Below, piece by piece: positions 1 through 5,859 of a stretch of 7,592 bases of DNA. Made by a program: the position numbers and the translations under genes. The notes under the pieces are model-generated. The model ran no database searches. It worked only from the letters and a program-made list of their open reading frames with translations, and had not been told where the DNA came from. Source of the stretch: Anaerolineales bacterium (GTDB lineage Bacteria > Chloroflexota > Anaerolineae > 4572-78 > NAK82); the NCBI GenBank assembly GCA_024643945.1, contig JAHELX010000289.1, forward strand, positions 1 through 7,592, written 5' to 3'. Position 1 is the stretch's first letter, and every line of letters begins with the position of its first letter.

Positions 1-1975
1 CTCCGACCATGTGGGCAACACCGCCAGTGACAGCGTCGTCTTGAACATTGATGAGACGCCGCCCGCCATTACCAACCCTTCCATTGAAGACTACGGCAGT
101 CCTTACCTGCATGTGGTGGGGACGACGGTGTACTACGGCAATGATATGGGGTTACCGCAGACTTTTACCGTGCAGGGAAACGCATCCGACTCCGGCGTGG
201 GACTTGGCTCAGACCCAACTTCGGCGGTGACCTTCTCTTCAGCGTTGAACGATCATCCCTCTAATTATGGCACTCCCGGCAATTGGAAGGGCGATTACAA
301 TGCTAGCAGTTCGGATAACGCCTCCGGTAGCATCACGGTGACAGTGTATGACTTACTAGGCAACAATTCGACTCAAACCTTCAACTACGTCCGTGACACA
401 GGCAACCCCAGCTCTAATGCCACCTCGCCCCAGTACGACAACGGCGGCACCATCCCCGTCGACTGGACCGCCAGCGATACGGGCAGCAGTGGCGTGGGCC
501 TTACCGCTCTCTGGTACAAAAAGGGAAGTGGTGGTAGCTGGACCGCGAGCGGTCTTAGCCAGAGTGGCATCTCGGGCACTTTCCAGTTCACCCCCAGTGA
601 TGATCAGATCTACTACTTCGCCACGCGGGCGACGGATAACGTGGGCAATCAGGAAAATGAGCCTGTACCACCATCGGGAGAGGGGGACACGAGTACTATT
701 TTCGACACCGCCCAGCCCGTGGTTAATGCCTCACCTATCCAGGAAAGCAGTCCCTACCTGCACGTGACGGGCACGACGCTCTACTATGGCAATAAAATGA
801 CCTCGGCCCAGTCTTTCACACTGGCAGGAACAGCTTCGGATCCCAACCTGGGTATAGGCTCGGGGCTGGAGCGGGCCACCTTCTCACCCGCCTTCGGCGA
901 CAACCCGCCGGATGTGCTGACACCCGCCACGTGGAGCGGCGTCTACGACGTAGCCAGCACCGACACCGGCAACGGTAGCATCACCGTTGCCATATCCGAT
1001 CGCGCCGGTAACACTACCTCCAAGGTCTTTAGCTACGTCCGTGACGTTATTTCACCCAACATCTCCGTCCATGCTTCCTATAACCAGGATCAGAACTCCT
1101 TCGACGTTTATTGGGGCGGGTCTACTGACACAGGGGCTGGCATTGCTAACTACGTAGTTGAGTATTGCCTGGGGGATCAGGAGGCTGATTGTGGAGAGAG
1201 CGGAACCTGGGTCCCGTGGTTGAATGACCTGCTTTCCACGACAACCAGTTCCAGTTTCGGGCCCAGCAGCCCGGCCAGCTTAGACCCTGACAAAATCTAT
1301 CGTTTTCGCGTCACGGCTACTGACCGTGTCAGCAACGTTGACTCCGGCTTCAGCAATCGAGTTAAAGTGGGGATCAGGTATGTATATCTGCCCGTCATCG
1401 TGAATAACTACGACCCTTCCATTCCCTATTACATCTCGGGCGATTTTGAGAGCGGCACCTTTGCTGGCTGGAAGGCAGGGGGCGTTCTGCCTAGCAGTAT
1501 CGTGCCTCACCCGGTATTACTTACCGGCGGCACACCACCTAACGGTAAGACTTATGCCGCCTTGCTGGGTGGCCCCAGCTATGGTTGTGGAAACTCGCCC
1601 AGCGTACCCATCGGTCAGGCGTATATCAAGGCCTATGCCGATGTGCCCAGTGTTGGTACTCCCTACCTGCGCTTCGATTACCGGGTGCTCAGCTACGATA
1701 CCGTCCGCAGTAAGAGCGGCGAGTGGTGGGACCGGCTCGAGGTCCAGGTTGACGGCACTCCCCTGGCCCGCTACGGCGATCCGTTTCCCGGTAGTCCGGA
1801 AGATCCTTTCAGTTGCAGTAAACTATACGACTCCCAGTGGACACAGGCGGAATTTGACCTCTCGGCCTACAAGGGGAGGACCGTCATCCTCACCTTCTTC
1901 AACGAGAATCACGTGGACGGCTACTGGAACACCTACTCTTACCTGGACAATATCCGCATCGAGGTTGGGCCATAA
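1..1975 (+). CDS. Secreted multi-domain Ig-like/FN3-like protein, 3' portion (5' end outside window)
   Basis: The reading frame is open from the first full codon (base 2, S-D-H-V-G-N) to TAA at 1973-1975, so the gene starts upstream; the GTG at 11 is simply an internal valine. Numbering from that valine, residues 1-18 end one Ig-like module (NIDETPP). A module at 14-129 is repeated at 232-345, with a different Ig/FN3-like module between them (about 130-231, containing YYFATRATDNVGN). An FN3-like module follows (about 347-456, YRFRVTATDRVSN), then the linker YVYLPVIVNNY (457-467) and a C-terminal domain (477-654) that starts GDFESGTFAGW and ends in YLDNIRIEVG, resembling MAM/carbohydrate-binding jelly rolls. 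Four cysteines (386/394 and 526/602) could form two disulfides. No LPXTG or C-terminal membrane segment is seen. Inferred to be an exported surface or adhesion protein; ligand and any upstream catalytic domain are unknown. Confidence 0.85.
   Translation, partial: SDHVGNTASDSVVLNIDETPPAITNPSIEDYGSPYLHVVGTTVYYGNDMGLPQTFTVQGNASDSGVGLGSDPTSAVTFSSALNDHPSNYGTPGNWKGDYNASSSDNASGSITVTVYDLLGNNSTQTFNYVRDTGNPSSNATSPQYDNGGTIPVDWTASDTGSSGVGLTALWYKKGSGGSWTASGLSQSGISGTFQFTPSDDQIYYFATRATDNVGNQENEPVPPSGEGDTSTIFDTAQPVVNASPIQESSPYLHVTGTTLYYGNKMTSAQSFTLAGTASDPNLGIGSGLERATFSPAFGDNPPDVLTPATWSGVYDVASTDTGNGSITVAISDRAGNTTSKVFSYVRDVISPNISVHASYNQDQNSFDVYWGGSTDTGAGIANYVVEYCLGDQEADCGESGTWVPWLNDLLSTTTSSSFGPSSPASLDPDKIYRFRVTATDRVSNVDSGFSNRVKVGIRYVYLPVIVNNYDPSIPYYISGDFESGTFAGWKAGGVLPSSIVPHPVLLTGGTPPNGKTYAALLGGPSYGCGNSPSVPIGQAYIKAYADVPSVGTPYLRFDYRVLSYDTVRSKSGEWWDRLEVQVDGTPLARYGDPFPGSPEDPFSCSKLYDSQWTQAEFDLSAYKGRTVILTFFNENHVDGYWNTYSYLDNIRIEVGP
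50..397 (+). repeat. Ig-like module, copy A of a duplicated unit
   Basis: This encodes about 116 residues, from DETPPAI to YVRD, within the secreted protein. It shares with copy B (704-1045) the ordered landmarks SPYLHVxGTT, YYGN, FT..G.ASD, W.G.Y, GSITV and F.YVRD. From SPYLHV onward copy A is 100 residues and copy B is 99. Over the best 45-base stretch starting at 98 I count 37 identical bases, with changes spread over many codons, so the duplication is not recent. Confidence 0.8.
704..1045 (+). repeat. Ig-like module, copy B of a duplicated unit
   Basis: This is the second copy of the module at 50-397, running from DTAQPVV to YVRD. It is separated from copy A by an unrelated Ig/FN3-like module, so the architecture is A-X-A' and not a direct tandem. 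Both copies end in the same YVRD followed by a Pro-containing linker, as expected where one beta-sandwich domain passes to the next. Confidence 0.8.
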
Positions 1976-2019
1976 GCCCACACCATAACCACTGCTATCC
2001 TGGTGACGCCAATGACAAT

Positions 2020-2059
2020 GCCCGACGAGTTCTCACCTCGTCGGGCGTCTGTTTGTTTA
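2020..2059 (+). terminator. Rho-independent terminator after the secreted-protein gene
   Basis: A perfect 10-bp stem (GCCCGACGAG at 2020-2029, CTCGTCGGGC at 2037-2046) closes a 7-base loop and is followed by a T-rich stretch (gtctgtttgttta). It lies about 45 bases after the stop codon at 1975. It should end transcription of the secreted protein and insulate amrS. Confidence 0.9.
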
Positions 2060-2141
2060 TAGCTGCGCTTTTTGCTCCGATGGACGGTACTCCAGAGGCG
2101 GCGACCAGACTGCCCCCAACGAAGAGCCTAAATTAGCCCCA

Positions 2142-2170
2142 TTGACACTCCCCTCACTGTGCGGTACAAT
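2142..2170 (+). promoter_or_regulatory. Sigma-70-type promoter of amrS
   Basis: A perfect -35 hexamer TTGACA (2142-2147) is separated by 17 bp from TACAAT (2165-2170), which matches TATAAT at five of six bases. Transcription would start near 2177, giving a leader of about 60 bases before the amrS start. There is no other gene between the upstream terminator and amrS, so this promoter most likely serves amrS alone. Confidence 0.8.
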
Positions 2171-2237
2171 AGTCATACACAGATCATGGTATGGAAAAAG
2201 TGTCTCTGTCTAGAAGTAGATCCTTTAGGTTGAGAAG

Positions 2238-3368
2238 ATGGTGATGGTTATGAAAACGATGACGTTGGCAGACACCCTCGACCAGTTGACAGTTGAGGGT
2301 GAATTATATGAGAGACTGGATGATGACAAAGTCCGTTGCTACGCTTGCGGACATCGCTGTGTGATATTCGACGGGCAGCGAGGCATTTGCAAAGTACGGT
2401 TCAATCGCGGGGGCAAATTGTTTGTGCCCCACGGCTACACCGCAGGGCTGCAGTCAGACCCGGTGGAGAAGAAACCCTTCTTCCACGTGCTACCGGGCGC
2501 CGACGCGCTGACCTTTGGAATGCTTGGTTGCGATTTCCACTGCTCTTACTGTCAGAATTGGCTCACATCCCAGGCCTTGCGCAACGACGCGGCTGGCGTT
2601 GCTCCCCATACCGTTTCGGCCAGGGAAATGGTCAACACGGCGCGCCGTCTCGGCTCGCGGTTGGTGGTCAGTTCCTATAATGAGCCCCTTATCACGGCCG
2701 AGTGGGCAGGGTCGGTCTTCAAGCTGGCTAAAGAGGCAGGGCTGACCACCGGCTTTGTGTCGAACGGCAACGCCACGCCTGAAGCCCTCGACTACCTGCG
2801 CCCCTTGACTGACTGCTACAAAGTGGATTTGAAAAGTATGCGCCAGAAGAACTACCGCGAATTGGGGGGGCAACTCAAGCACGTCTTGTGGACGATTGAA
2901 GAACTGCACAAGCGGGGTTTTTGGGTGGAAGTCGTTACCCTGGTTATTCCGGGATTTAATGATTCCAATGAAGAACTGTGGGAGGCGGCCCGCTTCATCG
3001 CCGGGGTCTCGCGCGACATTCCCTGGCATATGACCGCCTTCCACAAAGATTACCAAATGCGCGACCCGAACAATACGTCCGTAGACACGCTCATCCGGGC
3101 GGCAGAAATCGGAGTAGAGGCGGGGTTGAACTTCGTCTACGCGGGTAACATCCCGGGTCGGGTGGGGCGCTGGGAGAACACCTACTGTCCTCAATGCCAG
3201 CAGTTGCTCATCGCCCGCACCGGCTATTGGATTGACGCCTATCACGTGACATCTGAGGGGCGTTGCCCCAATTGTCAAACGGCTATTCCTGGCATCTGGT
3301 GGTCAAACGAGGAAGATCGTCGGGAGCGAGCAAGTGCTTTCGCCCATCGCATTGCGCGCGTGCTCTAG
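2238..3368 (+). CDS. amrS: AmmeMemoRadiSam system radical SAM enzyme (AmrS)
   Basis: 376 residues with the arrangement typical of AmrS. An N-terminal cysteine cluster (C34, C37, C41, C51; CYACGHRC then GICKVR) is followed by the radical SAM motif CxxxCxxC at C98, C102 and C105 (GCDFHCSYCQNW), which should hold the 4Fe-4S cluster that cleaves S-adenosylmethionine. A TIM-barrel-like core (SSYNEPLI, VSNGNATPEAL, KVDLKSM, TLVIPGFND) leads to a C-terminal ribbon with CPQC (317-320) and CPNC (343-346). The family is named for co-occurrence with AMMECR1 and Memo; its substrate is not settled to my knowledge. Neither partner is in this window. The start is uncertain: ATG 2238, 2244, 2250 and 2259 are all in frame, with only a weak AGG at 2227-2229 upstream of 2238. 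It is transcribed from its own promoter and converges on pcm. Confidence 0.9.
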   Translation: MVMVMKTMTLADTLDQLTVEGELYERLDDDKVRCYACGHRCVIFDGQRGICKVRFNRGGKLFVPHGYTAGLQSDPVEKKPFFHVLPGADALTFGMLGCDFHCSYCQNWLTSQALRNDAAGVAPHTVSAREMVNTARRLGSRLVVSSYNEPLITAEWAGSVFKLAKEAGLTTGFVSNGNATPEALDYLRPLTDCYKVDLKSMRQKNYRELGGQLKHVLWTIEELHKRGFWVEVVTLVIPGFNDSNEELWEAARFIAGVSRDIPWHMTAFHKDYQMRDPNNTSVDTLIRAAEIGVEAGLNFVYAGNIPGRVGRWENTYCPQCQQLLIARTGYWIDAYHVTSEGRCPNCQTAIPGIWWSNEEDRRERASAFAHRIARVL

Positions 3369-3408
3369 CATAGGTGAGGATTTCCGGACATCCGATTCAT
3401 GGAGTCAA

Positions 3409-3440
3409 GGTATCGAGCGTGCAGGTGCCGCACGCTTACC
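3409..3440. terminator. Hairpin between convergent amrS and pcm, possible bidirectional terminator
   Basis: A 7-bp stem (AGCGTGC at 3416-3422, GCACGCT at 3430-3436) with a 7-base loop is extended outward by GGTA (3409-3412) pairing with TACC (3437-3440) across a three-base bulge (3413-3415). It lies in the 98-base gap between the two convergent stop codons, which is the right place for a shared terminator. Neither side has a real T-run, so it is a weak candidate. Confidence 0.35.
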
Positions 3441-3466
3441 ATAGCTTAACTGGAGGTCGCTTCCCT

Positions 3467-4141
3467 TTACTCTTCGGTTGAATCCTGCTCTCGCCAGCCG
3501 TGTTCACCCACGAGAGGGACAAAGGCTACTGGTGCAAGACGTTCTATCTGGGTGCGGTCGCCTCGTCTGTAGAGACGCACCAATTCCTGGTAACCCGCCG
3601 GGCCGATAGGAGCTACTAGAGGCGCACCCTCGGCGAGCTGGGCGATGAGGGGCGGGGGCACCTCTGGAGCAGCAGCAGTAACGATGATGGCATCGAACGG
3701 AGCGGCTTCGGGCCAGCCGTAGCCGCCGTCGCCGACGCGGACTGAGATATTGTTGTAACCCAGTTCTTGCAAGACCTGCTCCGCGTGCCGGGCTAATTCT
3801 TCGACACGCTCGATGGTGTAAACCTGCTTTGCCAGCCGGCTGAGGATGGCTACCTGGTAACCAGAGCCGGTGCCCACTTCCAGGACCCGGTCATCCGCGT
3901 CCAGGTGGAGCATTTGCGTCATATAGGCCACAATGTAGGGCTGTGAAATCGTTTGACCCTGCCCGATGGGGAGAGGCGTGTCGCGGTAGGCCATGTCCCA
4001 CAAGTCTTCTGGCACAAATCGGTGGCGTGGCACCTCACGCATCACTTGTAGCACGCGCTCGTCGGTGATGCCGCGCTGTGCCAATTGTCGCTCTACCATC
4101 TGCTGTTGAGCTTCTTCAAAACTGGGCTTGCCGTGGAACAT
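3467..4141 (-). CDS. pcm: Protein-L-isoaspartate O-methyltransferase
   Basis: A soluble protein of 224 residues. Pcm transfers a methyl group from S-adenosylmethionine to isoaspartyl residues that form as proteins age, starting their repair to aspartate. Visible family marks, numbered from the start at 4141, are MVERQLAQRGI (15-25), PRHRFVPE (38-45), GQTISQPYIVAYM (62-74), the SAM-binding VLEVGTGSGYQ (86-96), YTIERVEELA, DAIIVTAAAPEVP and a C-terminal FVPLVGEHGW. The ATG at 4141 is chosen over the in-frame ATG at 4174 because AGGGG lies 7 bases upstream of it, while the longer form has no Shine-Dalgarno and adds 11 residues not typical of the family. It is divergent from the ytxH-like gene and convergent with amrS; I see no convincing promoter upstream. 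Confidence 0.93.
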   Translation of the reverse strand: MFHGKPSFEEAQQQMVERQLAQRGITDERVLQVMREVPRHRFVPEDLWDMAYRDTPLPIGQGQTISQPYIVAYMTQMLHLDADDRVLEVGTGSGYQVAILSRLAKQVYTIERVEELARHAEQVLQELGYNNISVRVGDGGYGWPEAAPFDAIIVTAAAPEVPPPLIAQLAEGAPLVAPIGPAGYQELVRLYRRGDRTQIERLAPVAFVPLVGEHGWREQDSTEE

Positions 4142-4148
4142 AGCGGTT

Positions 4149-4153
4149 CCCCT
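4149..4153 (-). promoter_or_regulatory. Ribosome binding site of pcm (decides the start)
   Basis: On the minus strand AGGGG sits 7 bases before the ATG at 4141. It lies inside the longer reading frame that begins at 4174, which argues that translation starts at 4141. Confidence 0.7.
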
Positions 4154-4342
4154 ATGGTTACTGTACCTCTCCATTTAACCACACTCTGCCGCCGGACGCA
4201 AGCCGGTGACAATGTGCAGCCGGACTCTCCCGGCCCGAAGAGAGATGAGTTAAAACTTGCTGAAAGAAAACGATTGGCCTCGGCGAATAGTTCGGTCAGC
4301 CCAAATAGGCTGCCATGCCATCCGCCGGTAGGCAACAATTCC

Positions 4343-4350
4343 GAGAGGAG
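4343..4350 (+). promoter_or_regulatory. Ribosome binding site of the ytxH-like gene (decides the start)
   Basis: GAGAGGAG ends 9 bases before the ATG at 4360. The reading frame is open further upstream to an ATG at 4315, but that start has no Shine-Dalgarno and adds 15 polar residues before the expected N-terminus. The rest of the 218-base region from 4142 to 4359 holds divergent control sequences; I found no promoter with good -35 and -10 boxes on either strand. Confidence 0.75.
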
Positions 4351-4359
4351 AATGACCCT

Positions 4360-4710
4360 ATGGATCAATACCCTACCAGATACGATGCAGGTAGTTCACT
4401 CACAATTGACCGGCTCACCTTTTTTTTACTTGGCACCGCTCTGGGCGCGCTCGTAGCTGCCATAGTGACCATCTTATTCGCGCCGCAATCAGGCGAGGAG
4501 ACGCGCGACTTGATCGTCTCACGTAGCCGAGAACTGGGTGAGCGTGCCCGCGGCGGCGGCGATGAGTTTATCCGCCGCGTGCGTGAAGCCACCGACGAAT
4601 GGGCTGCCAAGTTGCAGGAGGCGGCCGACGACCTGGTTGCCCAGGGCCGTATGACCGCCAAAGAGGCGCGCAGCCAAGTTGACGAGACGTTGTCGCGTAT
4701 GCAAGGCTAA
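4360..4710 (+). CDS. YtxH-like small membrane protein
   Basis: 116 residues. A short polar N-terminus is followed by one hydrophobic segment (about residues 19-40, LTFFLLGTALGALVAAIVTILF) and directly by the YtxH signature APQSGEETR (41-49). The remainder (50-116) is a highly charged helix (REATDEWAAKLQEAADDL) likely to form a coiled coil in the cytoplasm. YtxH proteins are a loosely defined family, linked in Bacillus to general stress genes; their molecular role is poorly known. The prsW-like gene starts 36 bases after this stop, so the two are probably one transcript. The start is fixed by the Shine-Dalgarno at 4343-4350. Family assignment rests on the one-segment layout and the APxSGxETR motif. 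Confidence 0.82.
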   Translation: MDQYPTRYDAGSSLTIDRLTFFLLGTALGALVAAIVTILFAPQSGEETRDLIVSRSRELGERARGGGDEFIRRVREATDEWAAKLQEAADDLVAQGRMTAKEARSQVDETLSRMQG

Positions 4711-4746
4711 GCCCTCTCTTTCCCATCCTGGAAGTATTTCGCCAGT

Positions 4747-5784
4747 ATGCAAATTTTTCTGGGCATTATCCTATCACTGCTGGTGGGAGGGATATCCACC
4801 GCCTTGTATGCGTGGCTGGTGTGGTGGCTCGACCACTACGAAAAAGAACCATGGTGGTTGCTGGCTCTGATCTTTCTATGGGGCGCAGTCCCAGCCGTTG
4901 CCCTGTCGGTCGTGGTTGAGCTCGTCCTTGACATCCCCATCTCCATCCTGGGACCAGGCCTTGCCTACGAAGTCGCCGGTAGTGGCCTGGTAGCTCCCAT
5001 AGTCGAGGAGGTTGCCAAAGGAATAGGTGTCTTTAGCGTCCTCCTTCTTGTACGCCGCGAAATGGATGATGTGCTCGACGGCATCGTTTATGGGGCCATG
5101 GCCGGTCTGGGCTTCGCCTTCACCGAGAACTTTTTCTACTTTACCAGCAGTCTGCTGGAAGGTGGCTGGGGAGTGTGGGCGGGCGTGATCTTTATGCGAG
5201 CAATCATCTTTGGGCTGAATCACGCCTTCTTCACCGGCATCACCGGTGGTGCGCTGGGTTACGCTCGCCTGAGCGCCAACTCCGCCATTCGGGTTTTTGT
5301 CCCATTGCTGGGCTTGAGTGGGGCTGTGGTTTTTCACAGCATTCACAATCTGGGCGCAACGTTGGCCTCGGTAACTTGTTCCAGCCTGCTGGTCAGCCTG
5401 TTTTCCGATTGGGCCGGAATCCTGATGGTGGGCCTGGCCATCGGCCTGGCCTGGCGACAGGAAAGTAAGTGGATCCAGACGCATTTGGAATCCGAGGTAG
5501 GGAAAACGCTCCGGCGCGAAGTCTACGAGATGGCTGCTTCATACCGCAAGCAGTTGGGCGCGCAATTTCGAGCCTTGCTTCGCGGCGATATCCGCGCCTG
5601 GCGCCTGAGTCGGCGATTGGCGCAAACAGCAACCGAGCTAGCCTTTAAAAAGCACCAACTCGCCACGTTGGGCGACGAGAGAGGTAACTCCCAGGCCATC
5701 GAAGACTTGCGACAACGACTGGTGACGTTGCAAGCGCCCTGGTCTTCCAGTCAGCCCGCCACGACCTTGCCGCGCGAACCCTGA
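4747..5784 (+). CDS. PrsW-family intramembrane metalloprotease
   Basis: 345 residues with about seven hydrophobic segments in the first 236. It carries the PrsW landmarks: YEKEPWWLL (31-39), the EExxK motif at E87, E88 and K91 (VEEVAKG), D107/D108 with FAFTEN (F123, E127, N128), NHAFFTG with H159, and HSIHN (H197, H200, N201). These polar residues within the membrane are the presumed metal-binding and catalytic site. In Bacillus, PrsW cleaves the anti-sigma factor RsiW and so activates sigma W; here no sigma or anti-sigma gene is visible. A basic, mostly helical tail (about 237-345, including LAQTATELAFKKHQL) should lie in the cytoplasm. A GGAAG lies 12 bases before the ATG, somewhat far. It is in the same probable operon as the YtxH-like gene. 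The substrate is unknown. Confidence 0.87.
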   Translation: MQIFLGIILSLLVGGISTALYAWLVWWLDHYEKEPWWLLALIFLWGAVPAVALSVVVELVLDIPISILGPGLAYEVAGSGLVAPIVEEVAKGIGVFSVLLLVRREMDDVLDGIVYGAMAGLGFAFTENFFYFTSSLLEGGWGVWAGVIFMRAIIFGLNHAFFTGITGGALGYARLSANSAIRVFVPLLGLSGAVVFHSIHNLGATLASVTCSSLLVSLFSDWAGILMVGLAIGLAWRQESKWIQTHLESEVGKTLRREVYEMAASYRKQLGAQFRALLRGDIRAWRLSRRLAQTATELAFKKHQLATLGDERGNSQAIEDLRQRLVTLQAPWSSSQPATTLPREP

Positions 5785-5859
5785 TAACCCAGGGCTATCT
5801 GCATCGCTCGCCGCATAGTCGACGCGATTGCTGGCTGGCTGAGAGGCAATCAACAAGCA

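Noticed and set aside
11..13. GTG at 11 as the true start of the secreted protein
   Set aside because: The frame is open to the window edge and the codons before it (S-D-H) continue a typical Ig-like 'D.VGNTASDSV' strand, so the gene extends upstream.
1446..1988. Alternative plus-strand frame overlapping the end of the secreted protein
   Set aside because: Its product is rich in Pro/Arg/Ser/Thr as expected of an out-of-frame reading, and it has no Shine-Dalgarno; the main frame continues a coherent beta-sandwich domain.
2490..3278. Long open frame (262 codons) on the minus strand inside amrS
   Set aside because: It is antisense to a gene with clear radical SAM motifs, its protein shows no recognisable family, and long antisense frames are common in GC-rich coding DNA.
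4175..4359. Promoters for pcm and the ytxH-like gene in the divergent gap
   Set aside because: Both strands were read for TTGACA/TATAAT-like pairs with 16-19 bp spacing; the best candidates matched poorly in at least one box (for example TTAAAT with TTGCGT on the minus strand).
4315..4359. Longer N-terminus for the ytxH-like protein from ATG 4315
   Set aside because: No Shine-Dalgarno precedes it, and the strong GAGAGGAG at 4343-4350 is placed for the ATG at 4360.
4876..5484. Open frame of 202 codons on the minus strand inside the prsW-like gene
   Set aside because: The plus-strand protein has the full set of PrsW motifs and membrane segments; the antisense product is low-complexity and rich in Gln/Gly/Asp without a recognisable fold.
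5826..5851. GATTGC/GCAATC inverted repeat between the prsW-like gene and mutY, as a terminator
   Set aside because: The stem is only 6 bp with a 14-base loop and no T-run on either strand.
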